DNA of 64,000 bases from Morinoia aosen (GCA_030386875.1 CM059563.1:35936139-36000138); one strand, 5' to 3'. Positions 11,880-23,022 are shown, counted from the stretch's first letter. Notes: generated from the letters alone by a model not told the origin. A program made the numbers and translations.

Positions 11880-12197
11880 CTACACTTCGTTCGTCGCCTG
11901 TGGGTTACGTAACTGCGGCTCGGCAGTGCTTGACCTGAGCAGCTGACGTCGAAGCAACGCGTCCTCAGAACGGAACCTATCTGCTAGCAAATTCAGTTCA
12001 CGACGAAAGTAAAAGAGACAGACTCCTATCGCCAAGGTCGCTGGGAAAAGGAAAAGGAATCCTAAATCAGTGACGCGATCGGGTAGGATGTCGACTAAAG
12101 CGTTCGCCGCAATCCAGTCCTTGGAAACACGTCCCTGGTGGTGCTCTAACGCATTGGTTAGAGCCTCCATCGAGACATGCGTAAGTCTGTTCCCCAT
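11880..12197 (-). CDS. GypC small membrane protein (MGN protein), 105 aa
   Basis: Unknown family. The chosen start is the first ATG after the predicted splice acceptor, 31 bases downstream; it gives Met-Gly-Asn, an N-myristoylation signature. Residues 4-44 are hydrophilic and include Val-Asp-Ile-Leu-Pro-Asp-Arg (35-41). Residues 45-64 form one predicted membrane span, followed at once by Phe-Arg-Arg-Glu-Leu-Asn and a charged tail. The GypB protein (23400-23726) shares the Met-Gly-Asn start, the Pro-Asp-Arg motif, the span, the basic border and Glu-Asp-x-x-Leu-x-Arg. The gene occupies the env position. Size and layout recall small fusion or viroporin proteins, but this is analogy only. It is intact although gag and pol are broken. 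Confidence 0.78.
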   Translation of the reverse strand: MGNRLTHVSMEALTNALEHHQGRVSKDWIAANALVDILPDRVTDLGFLFLFPATLAIGVCLFYFRRELNLLADRFRSEDALLRRQLLRSSTAEPQLRNPQATNEV

Positions 12198-12228
12198 CTT
12201 GAAGGTCAGGTGGCGATGCGTGCGCAGT

Positions 12229-12268
12229 CTGAAATCGGAAACAAATACAGAACAAATTAGCATGGCCA
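12229..12268 (-). promoter_or_regulatory. GypC branch point and 3' splice-site cassette
   Basis: On the - strand TGGCCATGCTAATTTGTTCT leads into a pyrimidine-rich run ending TTTCAG, with AG at 12230-12229. Twelve bases around GGCCATGCTAAT are identical to GypB, and GypA has a close version. The MGN start codon follows after 31 bases with no other ATG between. Confidence 0.72.
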
Positions 12269-12762
12269 CACAATTTTAAAAAAATGTAATCAGGTTGTTT
12301 TACGTCAATTTAATTAAAGGAACCAATGGTGACAGCTGGTGACAGCTGCAATGAAAAGAACAAACAGCATATCTGCACGCAGCAAATCCCACACGGTTTC
12401 GACAGCTGCACACCTAATTGCAAAACAAATCTGGCGACGGCGCTCCAAAACAACTCGGGAGCCAGCCTTCGCTCCCACAGCAATGAGGGGCCGCGTTTGT
12501 AAACACAGGAGGTTATTGAACCGTGCAAGGCTCTCGGGCAGATGTAAACCTTGGTGGTAAAATGAAATGTCTACATACTCAATCACGCACGTAAAAACTA
12601 CGGTACACCAAAAACGAAACGAAAATATAAGGTAAATACATAAGGTTATATAAGGAAAGTTCCAATTAAAAATATACGTAAAATTAACATCGAAGCAAGA
12701 ATCACACAACAGTATTATGTGAACATAGTAACACCGTCAGTCGTAAGTCGCATAGTTTTCAG
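12269..12762 (-). other. GypC spacer between pol and the splice acceptor
   Basis: About 0.5 kb. A hydrophobic open stretch on the - strand (12709-12314) has no motif and no counterpart in GypB, so I read this as the 3' end of the intron removed from the subgenomic message. Confidence 0.5.
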
Positions 12763-15201
12763 TCAACACTTTTTACGTAAAGGTAGTACATGATTTTTAT
12801 TACTCCTAAATGTTTTATTACCAATTTTGATTTCCACGTAATTTCGGTTAATTTTTGTGATAATTCCCGGCCCATTCCAGGCAAGATCTAGTTTGTTTTT
12901 TCGCATGTGATTGCGCAACAATACACGGTCACCGAGGTCAAAATTCTTATTTTTACGTCGAAGGTTGTGATACATGGTTCTTTCACTGGTGTTATTTATT
13001 ATTGTAGCTCTAACGTTTTCAACGATGCGGGCAGCTTCCTGAGCTCGAAATCTTATTATATCCACGTTCGTGTCGTGACTGTAATTAGGTTCGAAAGTTA
13101 TGGCGCTGAAGCTCGGACACGTATCGCGATTGAAAACAATGAACGAGGGTGTATCCCCCAATGTGGTATTTAAACTATTGTTTATCGCGTTCTCCGTGCT
13201 GTTGAGACACTGATCCCATTCGGTATGCGCTAAAGAGTTAATATATAATTTTAATAAATTCGTAATTTTGCGATTATTTCGTTCAACAATAGCGTTACTG
13301 TGAGGACTCCAAGGGAGGACCTCTTTTTTCGCAATACAATGAATTTGAGAGAATTTTTTAACTGCCGCACATTTAAATTCAAGAGCTTGGTCACTTAGAA
13401 GTGTTTTAGGATAGCCAAAGGTTGAGAAGCAGCTGTCCAGACAAGAGACAACTGTATCTGCTAATCGATCTGCTGTCGCGTAAAGCTTACAGTAACGCGA
13501 GAATAAGTCAATTATAATTAGAATATATTTATTCTGCTGATCTGTGACAGGTAGAGGGCCAAGGAAGTCCATTGATACCACCTCGAACGGTTCTTTAGCG
13601 ATGGGAGCGTCTAATATTTTAATAGGTACAGTACTGCTGGCTTTAAGAATTTTACATACATCACACATTTTGACAAATTTACGTATGATACTCTTCTCTA
13701 ATAAATGAAAATAACGCAACTTAAATTTGAACAACGTATGCGTGGCATCAGTATGATATAAGGAATGTATACTGAGCACCGCCTTGTTCATTAGCGATGT
13801 CGGTATAACCGAAGTGAGAATAGTACTTTCCCTAGAGTCTATTTGTCGTCGTCTATAAAGTATGTCGTTCAGAATTAAGTATTTTTGTAAGTCAGGGATC
13901 GTAGATTGTCTACTAGCTAGTAATGCGTCTTTAACCTCAGAACAGAATGGGTCTAGTTGTTGTTCATTTCGAAATTCGTCTAAAGTCCATGATACGTCTT
14001 TTAACTGAGGTACGTAGTCAGTCAGTCGGGGTTTTTCAGTCGCCTCTGGCGCCACTTGATTAGAGGGCGTCGCGTCTGTATCGTCTACGTCGGCGGTCAG
14101 TGCACCACGGCGTGTAGTTACTGCGAAGGCGTCAACCTCATCGAACTCTGAGCATTCTTCAAGATCAGAAATAGTTAAATGCTGGGGTAATCTACTTAGG
14201 CAATCTGCAATTAGATTCTGTTTCCCGGGGAAATATTTTACTACGGGTTCGAAGGATTGAACTGTTAGACACCATCTAGCCATAGCCGAATCGTCAGGAA
14301 GCTTTTTGAAAAACAAAGGCTGTAAAGGTTTGTGATCAGTGTAGAGATAGATCGGATATCCAAGAATGAGATATTTAAATGCTTTCAGCGCGCTTACAAT
14401 GGCGAAGAACTCTTTTTTCGTCGTTGAATAGCGCTTTTGTGTTGAGTTGAGACTTTTACTGTAGTAAGCAATAGCCTTCATAGATTTATCAGTATCGTGT
14501 TGCAAAAGTACCGCACCGATACCAAAATTAGATGCATCAGTAAATACATGGAAGGGCTTACTGAAATCAGGATGCCGTAAAACGGTATCTGATGTCAAAA
14601 CAGATTTAATTTTCTCAAAAGCTTTCTGACATTCAGGCGTCCAGATAAATTCAACGTTTTTTCGTAATAACTGATAAAGTGGATATGAAATTGAACCAAA
14701 CATTGGGATATGCGTCCTAAAGTAGTTTGCTACACCTAAAAAACTTTGCAATTCCTTCACATTTCTTGGAATCGGAAATTTTTGAAGCTTCTCTGATTCT
14801 TTGCATCGAATTCCGTCTGCCGATACGATGTGTCCAAGATATTCAATTGAGCTTTTTAGGAAATGACATTTTTCAAGTTTAAGTGATAAATTTCCACCAC
14901 GTAGCTTCTCAAAAACACTCTGTAAATCTTTCAGATGTTGGTTCATGAATTTGGAAAATACTAGTATATCATCAAGGAACACAAAACATAATTTACCGAT
15001 GATATTTGTAAGAACAGAAGAAATGATTCTTTGGAACACTGATGGACTCGAGGATAACCCGAATGGCAACCTCTTGAACTGAAATTTCTCGTAACCGATA
15101 CTGAACGCGGTGAATTTACGGCATTTTTCTTCCAACTCGACCTGATGAAAGGCAGAGCGGAGGTCGAGACTTGAAAAAATGTTATTACCACCTAGAGAGT
15201 A
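12763..15201 (-). pseudogene. pol: GypC pol, 3' part (RT palm to integrase), separated by the GypB insertion
   Basis: Continues the frame broken at 25031: with GypB and one AAGT copy set aside the two halves are in the same frame with no stop. Contents in order: RT from the Leu-Asp-Leu-Arg-Ser-Ala-Phe block, with Phe-Leu-Asp-Asp near 14975; RNase H about 14600-14290; a linker; integrase with an HHCC zinc domain (CX2C near 13665-13650), a D,D35E core (Asp near 13569, Asp near 13390, Glu near 13285) and a gypsy-type C-terminal module. It ends at TGA 12765-12763. All catalytic residues I could check are present, so pol was probably intact when GypB landed. The bases beyond 15205 belong to the GypB LTR, not to this gene. 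Confidence 0.93.
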
Positions 15202-15205
15202 AAGT
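15202..15205. repeat. Left target-site duplication of GypB (AAGT)
   Basis: AAGT precedes the 5' LTR and recurs at 25031-25034 after the 3' LTR. Four bases is usual for Ty3/gypsy integration. Confidence 0.92.
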
Positions 15206-15523
15206 TGTGCGCCCGCCGAGCAAATAAATAGACTCGGCAAGAGACATCGACGTTCATTAGAGGTGGTTTGCCGTAGAGGTCGCATTACAAACAGAAGCGT
15301 CGCTGTTCAGTAACGGAAGCTCGGCTGTCGAGAAAGCATCTGTAGAGATCACAGATGCGCTATAGAAGTAACGAGATTACCGTCCGATCTAAAGATTCTC
15401 TACCTATTACGAAGCCTGTGTCAACTCTGAAGTAACAATAAAGGATACCACGTTACTGCATCTGATTCACTCCCGAACCTCATTCGCGTTTGGTTACGAC
15501 CTAATACTGAAAGGGTCGGAACA
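15206..15523 (+). repeat. GypB 5' LTR (318 bp)
   Basis: Starts TGTGCGCCCGCC and ends GGTCGGAACA. The copy at 24713-25030 is the same length and looks identical. AATAAA at 15437-15442 is a candidate polyadenylation signal. GCAAATAAATAG near the left end is a weak TATA-like candidate. Confidence 0.96.
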
Positions 15524-15527
15524 TATT

Positions 15528-15540
15528 TGGTGCCCGTGTA
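15528..15540 (+). promoter_or_regulatory. GypB primer-binding site
   Basis: TGGTGCCCGTG starts four bases after the LTR, where a tRNA 3' end (...CCA) would pair. I could not match it confidently to a tRNA species. Confidence 0.6.
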
Positions 15541-16170
15541 TGGGGATGCCACATTAAAGATATCCACATTACCACATTGCCCCATTGAAGAAGAAAGATA
15601 TCAAGATATCAGGAATTGATCTTCAGTTCTGCTGATCCGTGATTTTAAATGTGAGGAGTGTCACCCTGTTTGGAGTAACGTCGCACAGTTATCACATTAC
15701 TTCAGAGCATCGAGAAAAGGAAGAAAGACGTCAGCGCAAAAAATCGAAGTGCTTTCCAAGAAACTCTTCGAGAAAGAAACTCTTCGAGAAAGAAACACTT
15801 CGAGGGAGAAAAAATCGAAAATTTACATCGCTACTCAAAGGAGAAGATGAAGTGAGGGGTCCAGACCAACAACCTGGTCTGTCGACGAGATCTACGCATC
15901 TACACACCGTCATCTGCAACGAGAAGATCTACGAGAGCTACGCGTCGCCAAAATATTAAGTTAAGTGTACGCCGATAATGTTGCTTGCAAATTAAAAATA
16001 AGCATGCGCTCAAATTAATGATCATACATCATCATTATAAAATTAATGAGTAGGAAGTTAAGCAGTAAGCAGTAAGCGGTAAGCATTGCAAGCGCTGATT
16101 CCGGGAAGTGGAAGTTGAGCGGCGAGAGCGAGCAGCGTAGGCATTGCGAAAGCGCAGTAAGCAAGCTGAT

Positions 16171-16181
16171 TCCTGGTAAGT
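16171..16181 (+). promoter_or_regulatory. GypB candidate 5' splice site
   Basis: TCCTGGTAAGT carries a near-consensus donor with GT at 16176-16177, upstream of gag. Joined to the acceptor at 22917 it would remove gag-pol and yield a short message for the two small 3' genes. Weaker GTAAG matches nearby make the exact site uncertain. Confidence 0.5.
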
Positions 16182-16412
16182 GGGAGAGCGAGCGTGTACG
16201 CGGAAAAGTTGTGTGGAGAGGTAGTCCATTGTTCTCAAGAACAATTGAAGGAAGTTGTTGCTATTGTTCTCGGGCCATTGTTCTCCGGCATATAAGAGTA
16301 AGCTGGAGCGGCTTGCTCTGGTCAGTTGCCACCGACCTTCACGAGTTTGACTTTTTGACTTTGTGTGCTGAATTAGCCTTAGCCTGGTTTAAGTCCACTG
16401 AAAATGTGAGTT

Positions 16413-16519
16413 AAAATTTTATTGTATGTAGAATATTATCATTTGCACGTAGAAAATTTTATTATATGTAGAATATTATCATTTGCATGTAGAAAATTTT
16501 ATTGTGTGTAGAACATTTT
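16413..16519 (+). repeat. 40-bp tandem repeat, about 2.7 copies
   Basis: Units at 16413-16452 and 16453-16492 differ at two positions; a partial third copy runs to about 16519. It lies just before gag, in the leader. Confidence 0.85.
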
Positions 16520-16569
16520 TCTTTTAATGGAAATTGGAGGTTTATGAATATAGGATTATTTTTGTGCTT

Positions 16570-18033
16570 ATGTCGGACAGTGACTCTGACGAATACGAGT
16601 ACATAAGAACCACCCCTTACGTGACGCGAGTAGGAAGGGTTTCAGTTCCTATTTTTTCCGCGAAGTCGATTTCGGTACCAAACACGATGGCGACCACCAC
16701 TGTTACCCCTGTTACGAGTGCAGTCACTACCACAAGCCCTGTAACTAGTACGGTTACCGCTGTGACAACTTCTATTGTAGGTCCAATACCTAGTGTTGTG
16801 ATTGCTAGGCAGGATCTGCCGCAGTACAGAGGTAGAAAACGTAGAAATGACCCGGACTTCATAGAAAATAAGTCACTAGAAACGCATATAAAGAATGTGC
16901 GAGCATATTTCAATATGCTGTCAGATAACTCTGAGGAAGCTAAACTAAACTTATTGTTGCGAACTGCAGACAAGCGGGTAGGCGACTTCAATACGGTTGT
17001 TGCTTCCATAATTAGTGAAGGTTACGAATTAAGTTTCGAAGAAGTCGTGCACCTGTTAGAAAATATCTACGTATCAAAAGGTGAAAGATCTTTGCACGCG
17101 GTCGCCTGTGATCTAAATAACGTACGCCTGAAAAGAAACGATGCATTAGCTAGCCAGTTTGTGGCTATCCTATCCAAAATCCGTAAATTTACCCACAGAA
17201 TAATGACCAGCCCGGAGTGTTCGAACAGAGCCCACCCCTATGTAGTAAATTGTCCCGATCCTGTTGCCCTCGATAAGTATGTCGAGAATACTTTAGTTGT
17301 TGCGTTAGCTATGGCCATCATCAACCCTCTAGTAACAGAGGATTTTTCAAAAAAACTATTCAATAAACCCTTCAAATCGTCGGAAGAGCTCCTTCAGAAA
17401 CTTGTGACTGTAATTAGGAATTTTCCCGAGGATAAGCAAATATTAGCGACTCGATCTGAGAGATCTATGGAAATCTTTTGTGCTGAGGATGATCATTCGT
17501 CCGAATCAAACTTCGAAGCTGCCTGTGATGAGGCCGAAGTGCACACAATGACAAGAGGCGGATTTCAAGGTAGAGGTAGGACGCGTAGGCCCTACTGGAG
17601 ACCAAATTTCCCGAGACCAACTTTCCGTGCTAGACCTCACGTAAAATCTTTTTTTGGAGATCGTGAATTGGGGACTCTAGAAGTCCAGGCATTGGAGACA
17701 GCTGAAACAAAGCGTTGCTCGAAGTGTTACAATCATGTGTGTGTCTGTCAAGGACAAAGCGAGTCGGCAACCACTGTGGCTAGGAAACCGACTGATTGGT
17801 ACAAACCAGGTTCATCTCAGACAGCCACCGAGCATTCACTGCGTGATGTAGTTTGTTTTCGTTGTAATAAGTTAGGACACTACGCAAGAGATTGTAGGTC
17901 CAGAAGAGACTATTTAAACAGACCAGGCAGACCGGACCGTGTCCGTGCGCGAGGACAGTATAAAACTCGTATGTCAGAAAAAGGCCAGGTAGAAACTTAC
18001 CAAACTAACAGTGGCAATGATTTTTTAGCGTAA
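16570..18033 (+). CDS. gag: GypB Gag, 487 aa
   Basis: Structural protein of the virus-like particle. The start chosen is the first in-frame ATG, giving Met-Ser-Asp-Ser-Asp-Ser-Asp, which matches the GypC Gag start (Met-Gly-Asp-Ser-Asp-Ser-Glu); the frame is open a little further upstream but has no ATG. A Thr/Val-rich N-terminal linker leads to a helical capsid-like region (about residues 90-300), an Arg/Gly-rich segment, a Cys-rich stretch near 395 and one complete zinc knuckle, CX2CX4HX4C, near residue 440. The last residues Asp-Phe-Leu-Ala are encoded across the slippery site. The frame is uninterrupted. Confidence 0.92.
   Translation: MSDSDSDEYEYIRTTPYVTRVGRVSVPIFSAKSISVPNTMATTTVTPVTSAVTTTSPVTSTVTAVTTSIVGPIPSVVIARQDLPQYRGRKRRNDPDFIENKSLETHIKNVRAYFNMLSDNSEEAKLNLLLRTADKRVGDFNTVVASIISEGYELSFEEVVHLLENIYVSKGERSLHAVACDLNNVRLKRNDALASQFVAILSKIRKFTHRIMTSPECSNRAHPYVVNCPDPVALDKYVENTLVVALAMAIINPLVTEDFSKKLFNKPFKSSEELLQKLVTVIRNFPEDKQILATRSERSMEIFCAEDDHSSESNFEAACDEAEVHTMTRGGFQGRGRTRRPYWRPNFPRPTFRARPHVKSFFGDRELGTLEVQALETAETKRCSKCYNHVCVCQGQSESATTVARKPTDWYKPGSSQTATEHSLRDVVCFRCNKLGHYARDCRSRRDYLNRPGRPDRVRARGQYKTRMSEKGQVETYQTNSGNDFLA
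18021..18027 (+). promoter_or_regulatory. GypB -1 frameshift slippery site T TTT TTA
   Basis: Located 4 bases before the gag TAA (18031-18033). The pol frame is -1 relative to gag and open from here through the protease with no need for an ATG. The same heptamer sits at the same place in GypA and GypC. Confidence 0.82.
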
Positions 18034-21000
18034 ACAGCAGAGACGATTTCATTTCCGATAGAAATAATGTCAATGGTAAAAATGAAACTACAATAACTAA
18101 GTATGACTCTACGGCGACAAATCCCTGTGAACCCGAGGAGAATTCTGGTGCTGAAGATTCCCTCGTTAAAAATGTCGAGAGAGTTGATGTGTTAAACATG
18201 TCTGAAGATTCCCTCGTTAAAAATGTTGAGATGATAGATCCACTAATTAAGTGTGAAAATAGATATGAATCGCTGGGAGAGGCGGAATTAAGTGATGATC
18301 TGAACGCTCATGGCACTGAAATAGAAAGCCACAAAATAATAGAAAGCCATGTGACGACGAACGTTTGTAAATACGAAGAAGATGAAGAAGTTGAAGTTAC
18401 AGGACAAAATGAATTATTTGTAATACGAAAAAGTCATAAGCCCATGATTGTGCTTAGAAAAGATGCAGACCTGTGGAATGCATTGATTGATTCAGGATCA
18501 GAGAAGTGCCTAATCAGCTACCACAGAATAAGTGAGATAAGTAATGACGTGAAGCCAAGTTCTCTGACTATAAAAGGCGTTAACGCTAAGAGTAATGTTG
18601 AGGGCGAGGTGGAGCTTGTCCTAAAATTAAAAAACGGAGTAAGTTTAAAGACAAATGCTTTAATAATTAAAGATGGTATTTACAATTATGACGTCATTAT
18701 TGGGCGTGATTTATTAGACAAGAACGCCGTTGTAGACTTGAAACAAAGATGTTTAATTATCAAAGACGAGAAAATCCCCTTTGCAGAGGTAAAACGACGA
18801 AAAAAGAGAAAGACAGAGTGTCTCGAGTATTTAATAGAGAATACTGAGTGTCTCATGGCGGACACGATTACGTCCAGAGCTAAGAAAAAAGTCCTAAATA
18901 AGCTAAGAGAGAAGAGGACGTGCATTGCTGAGAGAGCAGGCGAGGAAGTAATGAGGGATGGTAAGAGAGAAAATCAGCCTGTTCGAGGCGTAGTTGCAGT
19001 TACCAATTCCCACACAAGGCCAAGGCCGTTAAGAGTGCATACTCGACAAGTGGAGATTGCTCCCAATGTAATTTTGAAACATGTTGGACATGTTGGAAAG
19101 TGTAAAAATGGAGAATACATAATAAAGAAAGCAACTTTAAAAGAAGGCATTTGTGTCGCAGAAGCAATTGTGAGAGTTAACAATAGGAGAAAGATTCCGT
19201 TGTTGTTAATTAATAGCTCCGACAGAGCGATTGTTTTACCAGAGAATGCAATTATAAGTACTTTAGAAAAAGTGGAGAAGGATCATGTTGAATCCGAAGT
19301 TTACTTGTCAGATGTACAAGGAGAATTAATAAGAGGATTAAGTACCTTTGTGCAGGCAACGAGTGTTGTTCAGGACAGTCATTTAGATGTCGAGAAGAAG
19401 GACACTAATAGTAAATCTGCCGGGATCACAGGAGTTGTCGACGAAGGGTACGTTTCTGATTCCAAAGAAATAGCCCGTGGTCGGCGGAAATTAAATAACG
19501 ATGATATCAAGTGTAACGATGACGAAATGAAGCCTGAATTGCTGAGTTTGTTGAATGAATTCAGAGACGTTATTACTATAGACAATGAATCGATCTCAGC
19601 TGCTGCGATTAAACCATACAAAATACGCTTGAAACCTAACGTGGATGTTGTAAATGTCCCTCCCTATCGTATTGCCCACCGTTACATGGAAGACTTGAAA
19701 GTCGTTAACGAAAAAATGTTAGACGACGGAATTATTAGACCATCGATTTCAGCTTATAATTCACCGATAATTGTAGTTCATAAGAAGGATGGAACTATAC
19801 GTCCGGTAGTTGACTTTCGCAAAGTAAATGAGGTAATTCATGAAGAATCATTCCCGCTTCCGAGAGTGGACGAGCTTCTCTATAGTTTAAATGGTCAGAA
19901 ATACTTTTCTAAACTAGATCTTAGGTCAGGATATCATAATATTACACTGACCGATGAGAGTAAGGAAATAACAGCGTTTACAGTTGGTAGCAGAAAATAC
20001 GAGTTCAATCGTTTACCCTTTGGTTTAAAAACCTCACCTGCATATTTCCAGTCAGTAATGACGCAAACGCTATCTCCTGTTCTAGGAAAACTATCTTTCG
20101 TCTTTATGGACGACGTGCTCATATTTTCTAAGGAGAAGGCACAGCATCTTGCCGATATAAATGTTGTACTTGAACTATTAAGAAACGCTAGATTGTCAAT
20201 CAAAACTGAGAAATGTGATTTTTTCAATACAGAGATTGAATATCTAGGACATTCCATTAGTGGAATGGGAACCAGAAGCACCGGTACTGACAAAGTAAAG
20301 AATTTAGAAATTCCTAAGAGTGTGAAAGAACTACAATCATTCCTAGGTCTAGTAAATTTCTTTCGTAGGTACATAAAAAATTTTGCGAGTATCGCAAGCC
20401 CGCTCTATAATCTTCTGAAGAAAAATGTTGAATTCATTTGGTCCAAGGATTGTCAAAATGCTTTTGAAAAATTAAAGGATGAATTATGTGAACATACAAC
20501 CTTAAGTCACCCAAACTTCGATCAAAATTTTCTTCTGTTTTGTGATGCTTCAAATGTCGGCATAGGAGCTGTTTTACTCCAATCATCTACTGATAAAGTT
20601 CGAAACATGAGACCTGTCGCATTTTTTTCTAAAACGTTGAATTCCACCCAACGAAGATACTCAACAACTAAAAAGGAGATGTTTGCTATAGTTGAAGCGT
20701 TGAAGTACTTTAAATATCTTGTTTTAGGCTATGATCTGGTCATTTACACCGATCATAAGCCTTTAGTTCCCTTATTTTCAAAGAAATTGCCTGAAGACAA
20801 CACGCTTGCGAGATGGAGTATTTATGTCCAAGCTTTTGAAGCCAAATTAAAGTATTTTTCTGGGAAGGCGAATAGTGCCGCCGATGCATTAAGTAGATTA
20901 AATCATGACAAAAATCCTTTAACAGAAAGAGAACTATTAGAGTGTTCTGAATTAAACCATGATGTAGAGACTTTTCCCGTTGTAACCAGGCTGCAAGCCG

Positions 21001-22434
21001 CTGCTGCGGGTAACAAATGTAACAAACCCGTTACTGAGGAAGAGTTCGAGGAGACAATGCCAGGAAGTGATGACGGAAGAAACAACAACAGTACTGCTGA
21101 AAGCCCCAGACGTGAACCCAGTGACTTTAATAGCAGACAGAAAACGAGCTTATGCAGACTGGATAAAGTTAACAAGACTACAGACCATTCAAGTATTAAC
21201 GACAACTGGTCGTTAGACGAATTTAAACGTGAACAAGATAGTGATGCCTTTTGTTCTGAAATAAAGGATGCCCTAGAGAATGCAACAAAAGTTAATAATA
21301 CTGACATGAATGAATTTCTGATTATGAATGACATTTTGTATAAAAGACGAAGAATTGATAACAGACCCAGCACCATTCTGACTATTGTGGTGCCATATAC
21401 TCTGCTGCACAAGACAATTCTGTTCATCCACAATTTGTCCCATACAGATTTGAATCATACCTTGTTTAAGTTTAAATTAAAATATTTAAACGAACGAACG
21501 GACAATTACACGCAAAATTGTTGAATCCTGTGACATCTGTAAGATTCTAAAATCACGAATACCGACGCCGATTAAAATTCTAAATGCTCCAATTGGAACA
21601 CGATGTTTTCAAACGGTCAGCATGGACTTCTACGGTCCATTACCAATGACGGACAATGGTAACAAATATATTCTTGTAATTATCGACCTATTTTCACGTT
21701 TTGTTAAATTATATTCGACTAGTGACCGATGTACAGAGACTGTTACAGATTGTCTATGGAATTTTTGCTGTTTGTTCGGTACCCCGGACGTGTTGTTATC
21801 CGACAATGCTCTAGAATTTAAATCATCTAATGTAAGAAATTTCACAAAAGGACTTTCTATCTTAAAAAGGGAAGTTCTGGCTTATTCCCCTTTTTCTAAT
21901 GGTATTGTTGAGCGATGTAATGGAAAAATTCGACACCTGCTCAAGTTATATCTAAATTTTCTTACTCATACTGAGTGGGATAGACTATTAGATGTTGTGG
22001 AGAATTCAATTAACAATAGTTTCAACGAAACATTAGGAGATACACCCGCATACACGGTTTTCGGTAGAGATACGTGTGTGTATATCAGTTCTACTAATTT
22101 AGAAGACTTCAATGTTGCGACTACATGTGAAGATGTTCACAAACAAAAATTTACCGATTCATCTATTGTAGTGAACAATATTAGAAATGCGATCATTAAC
22201 GCCACAATCGAAAGAACTGCCTATAGAAATATGAAACGTCGCGATAAAAATTTAAAAGTGACGGACCGTGTACTAGTAAAAAATCATGCCAAAAAACACA
22301 AATTACAGCTAAATTTCTTAGGACCAGGTATCATTGAAAAGCTAGGTAAAAATTACGCAGAAATTAAGATCGGTAACAAGATTATCCGAACGAACTTAAA
22401 CCATGTACTGCCTTTAGATAAGTTAAGAAGGTAA
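18024..22434 (+). pseudogene. pol: GypB pol (PR-RT-RNaseH-IN) with one 4-base duplication
   Basis: Reached from gag by -1 frameshift. Protease has Ile-Asp-Ser-Gly-Ser near 18487. A conserved linker domain follows; then RT about 19620-20270 with Phe-Met-Asp-Asp near 20104, RNase H about 20530-20830 and integrase about 21240-22430. In the core, Asp at 21625, Asp at 21802 and Glu at 21910 give D,D35E spacing, and CX2C lies near 21532-21543. The frame is lost at GAACGAACG (about 21490-21500), where four bases appear duplicated. The frame then closes at 21524, while integrase similarity, including CX2C, continues in the next frame. Everything else looks intact, so this is a recent lesion or an assembly error. 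Confidence 0.9.
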
Positions 22435-22880
22435 AATTGTCAACCAAGTTTGGAACTGTTCATTACTAATATTCCGAAATTGCCATTCCATATATGTATT
22501 TTAATGGTATTTAGCTTGTAAGTGAGTTCTCTGAGTTTTTAGCTTGTAAGAGCATTCTATGAGTTTCTTTCTTAAGACTTTATGTATGTCTTGCGTTAGG
22601 AAATATTGCAAACACCTTGTGACGAGATGTTGCGCTTAGGATGTTGCCATACTGTTGTTGCGACATCAAAAGCTGGGTTCGTCAAGTCCTCAGCTAGAGT
22701 TGATAAACTGAGATGCAATCTTGGAAATGTCAACACGAGAGTGCGAGCGCGAAGCCGCGAGATCTGCGCTTCTGCCGCAAATTGTTTGGCAACAATGCTA
22801 GGCAGTGTAGTTGAAATGAATGTGTCTTAATGAGAATGAAGCGTTGCCTTATTGTGAAACGACAATTGCTTACTTAAACT
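22435..22880 (+). other. GypB spacer between pol and the splice acceptor
   Basis: About 450 bases with two near-repeats of TAGCTTGTAAG near 22512-22550. An open stretch at 22606-22830 has no motif and no counterpart in GypC. Probably intronic in the subgenomic transcript. Confidence 0.45.
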
Positions 22881-22917
22881 TGTGGCCATGCTAATTTCTT
22901 GTGTCGTATCCTTTCAG
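22881..22917 (+). promoter_or_regulatory. GypB branch point and 3' splice-site cassette
   Basis: TGTGGCCATGCTAATTTCTT runs into a pyrimidine tract and CTTTCAG (AG at 22916-22917). The first part is identical to GypC over TGTGGCCATGCTAATTT. The first ATG after it, at 23023, starts the 74-aa gene. Confidence 0.72.
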
Positions 22918-23022
22918 ATTCCTTGGACGACTCCGGAACGATTCCAGAACATTGCACATTCCGACTCACAAGATACACTTGTTCAATTCCAGTAATAATT
23001 CACTCATAAACCCTTAAACCCG

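Larger units (their letters stand above)
15541..16569 (+). other. GypB 5' leader
   Basis: About 1 kb between the primer site and gag. It holds a 16-base motif (GAAACTCTTCGAGAAA) repeated about three times near 15763-15810, a run of ~7-base AGTAAGC repeats near 16055-16085 and the 40-bp tandem repeat listed separately. A 106-codon open stretch (15639-15959) is Lys/Arg/Glu-rich from the repeats and is not supported as a gene. Unlike GypC, no copy of the 74-aa ORF is present here. Confidence 0.6.

Noticed and set aside
12310..12709. Hydrophobic open stretches between GypC pol and its splice acceptor
   Set aside because: Several overlapping frames on both strands and no counterpart in GypB; they fall in the predicted intron.
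15206..15285. N-terminal extension of the GypC pol 3' part
   Set aside because: Those codons are GypB LTR sequence read through the insertion junction.
15639..15959. 106-codon ORF in the GypB leader as an accessory gene
   Set aside because: Lys/Arg/Glu-rich because of a 16-base repeat, with no similarity to the GypC leader ORF.
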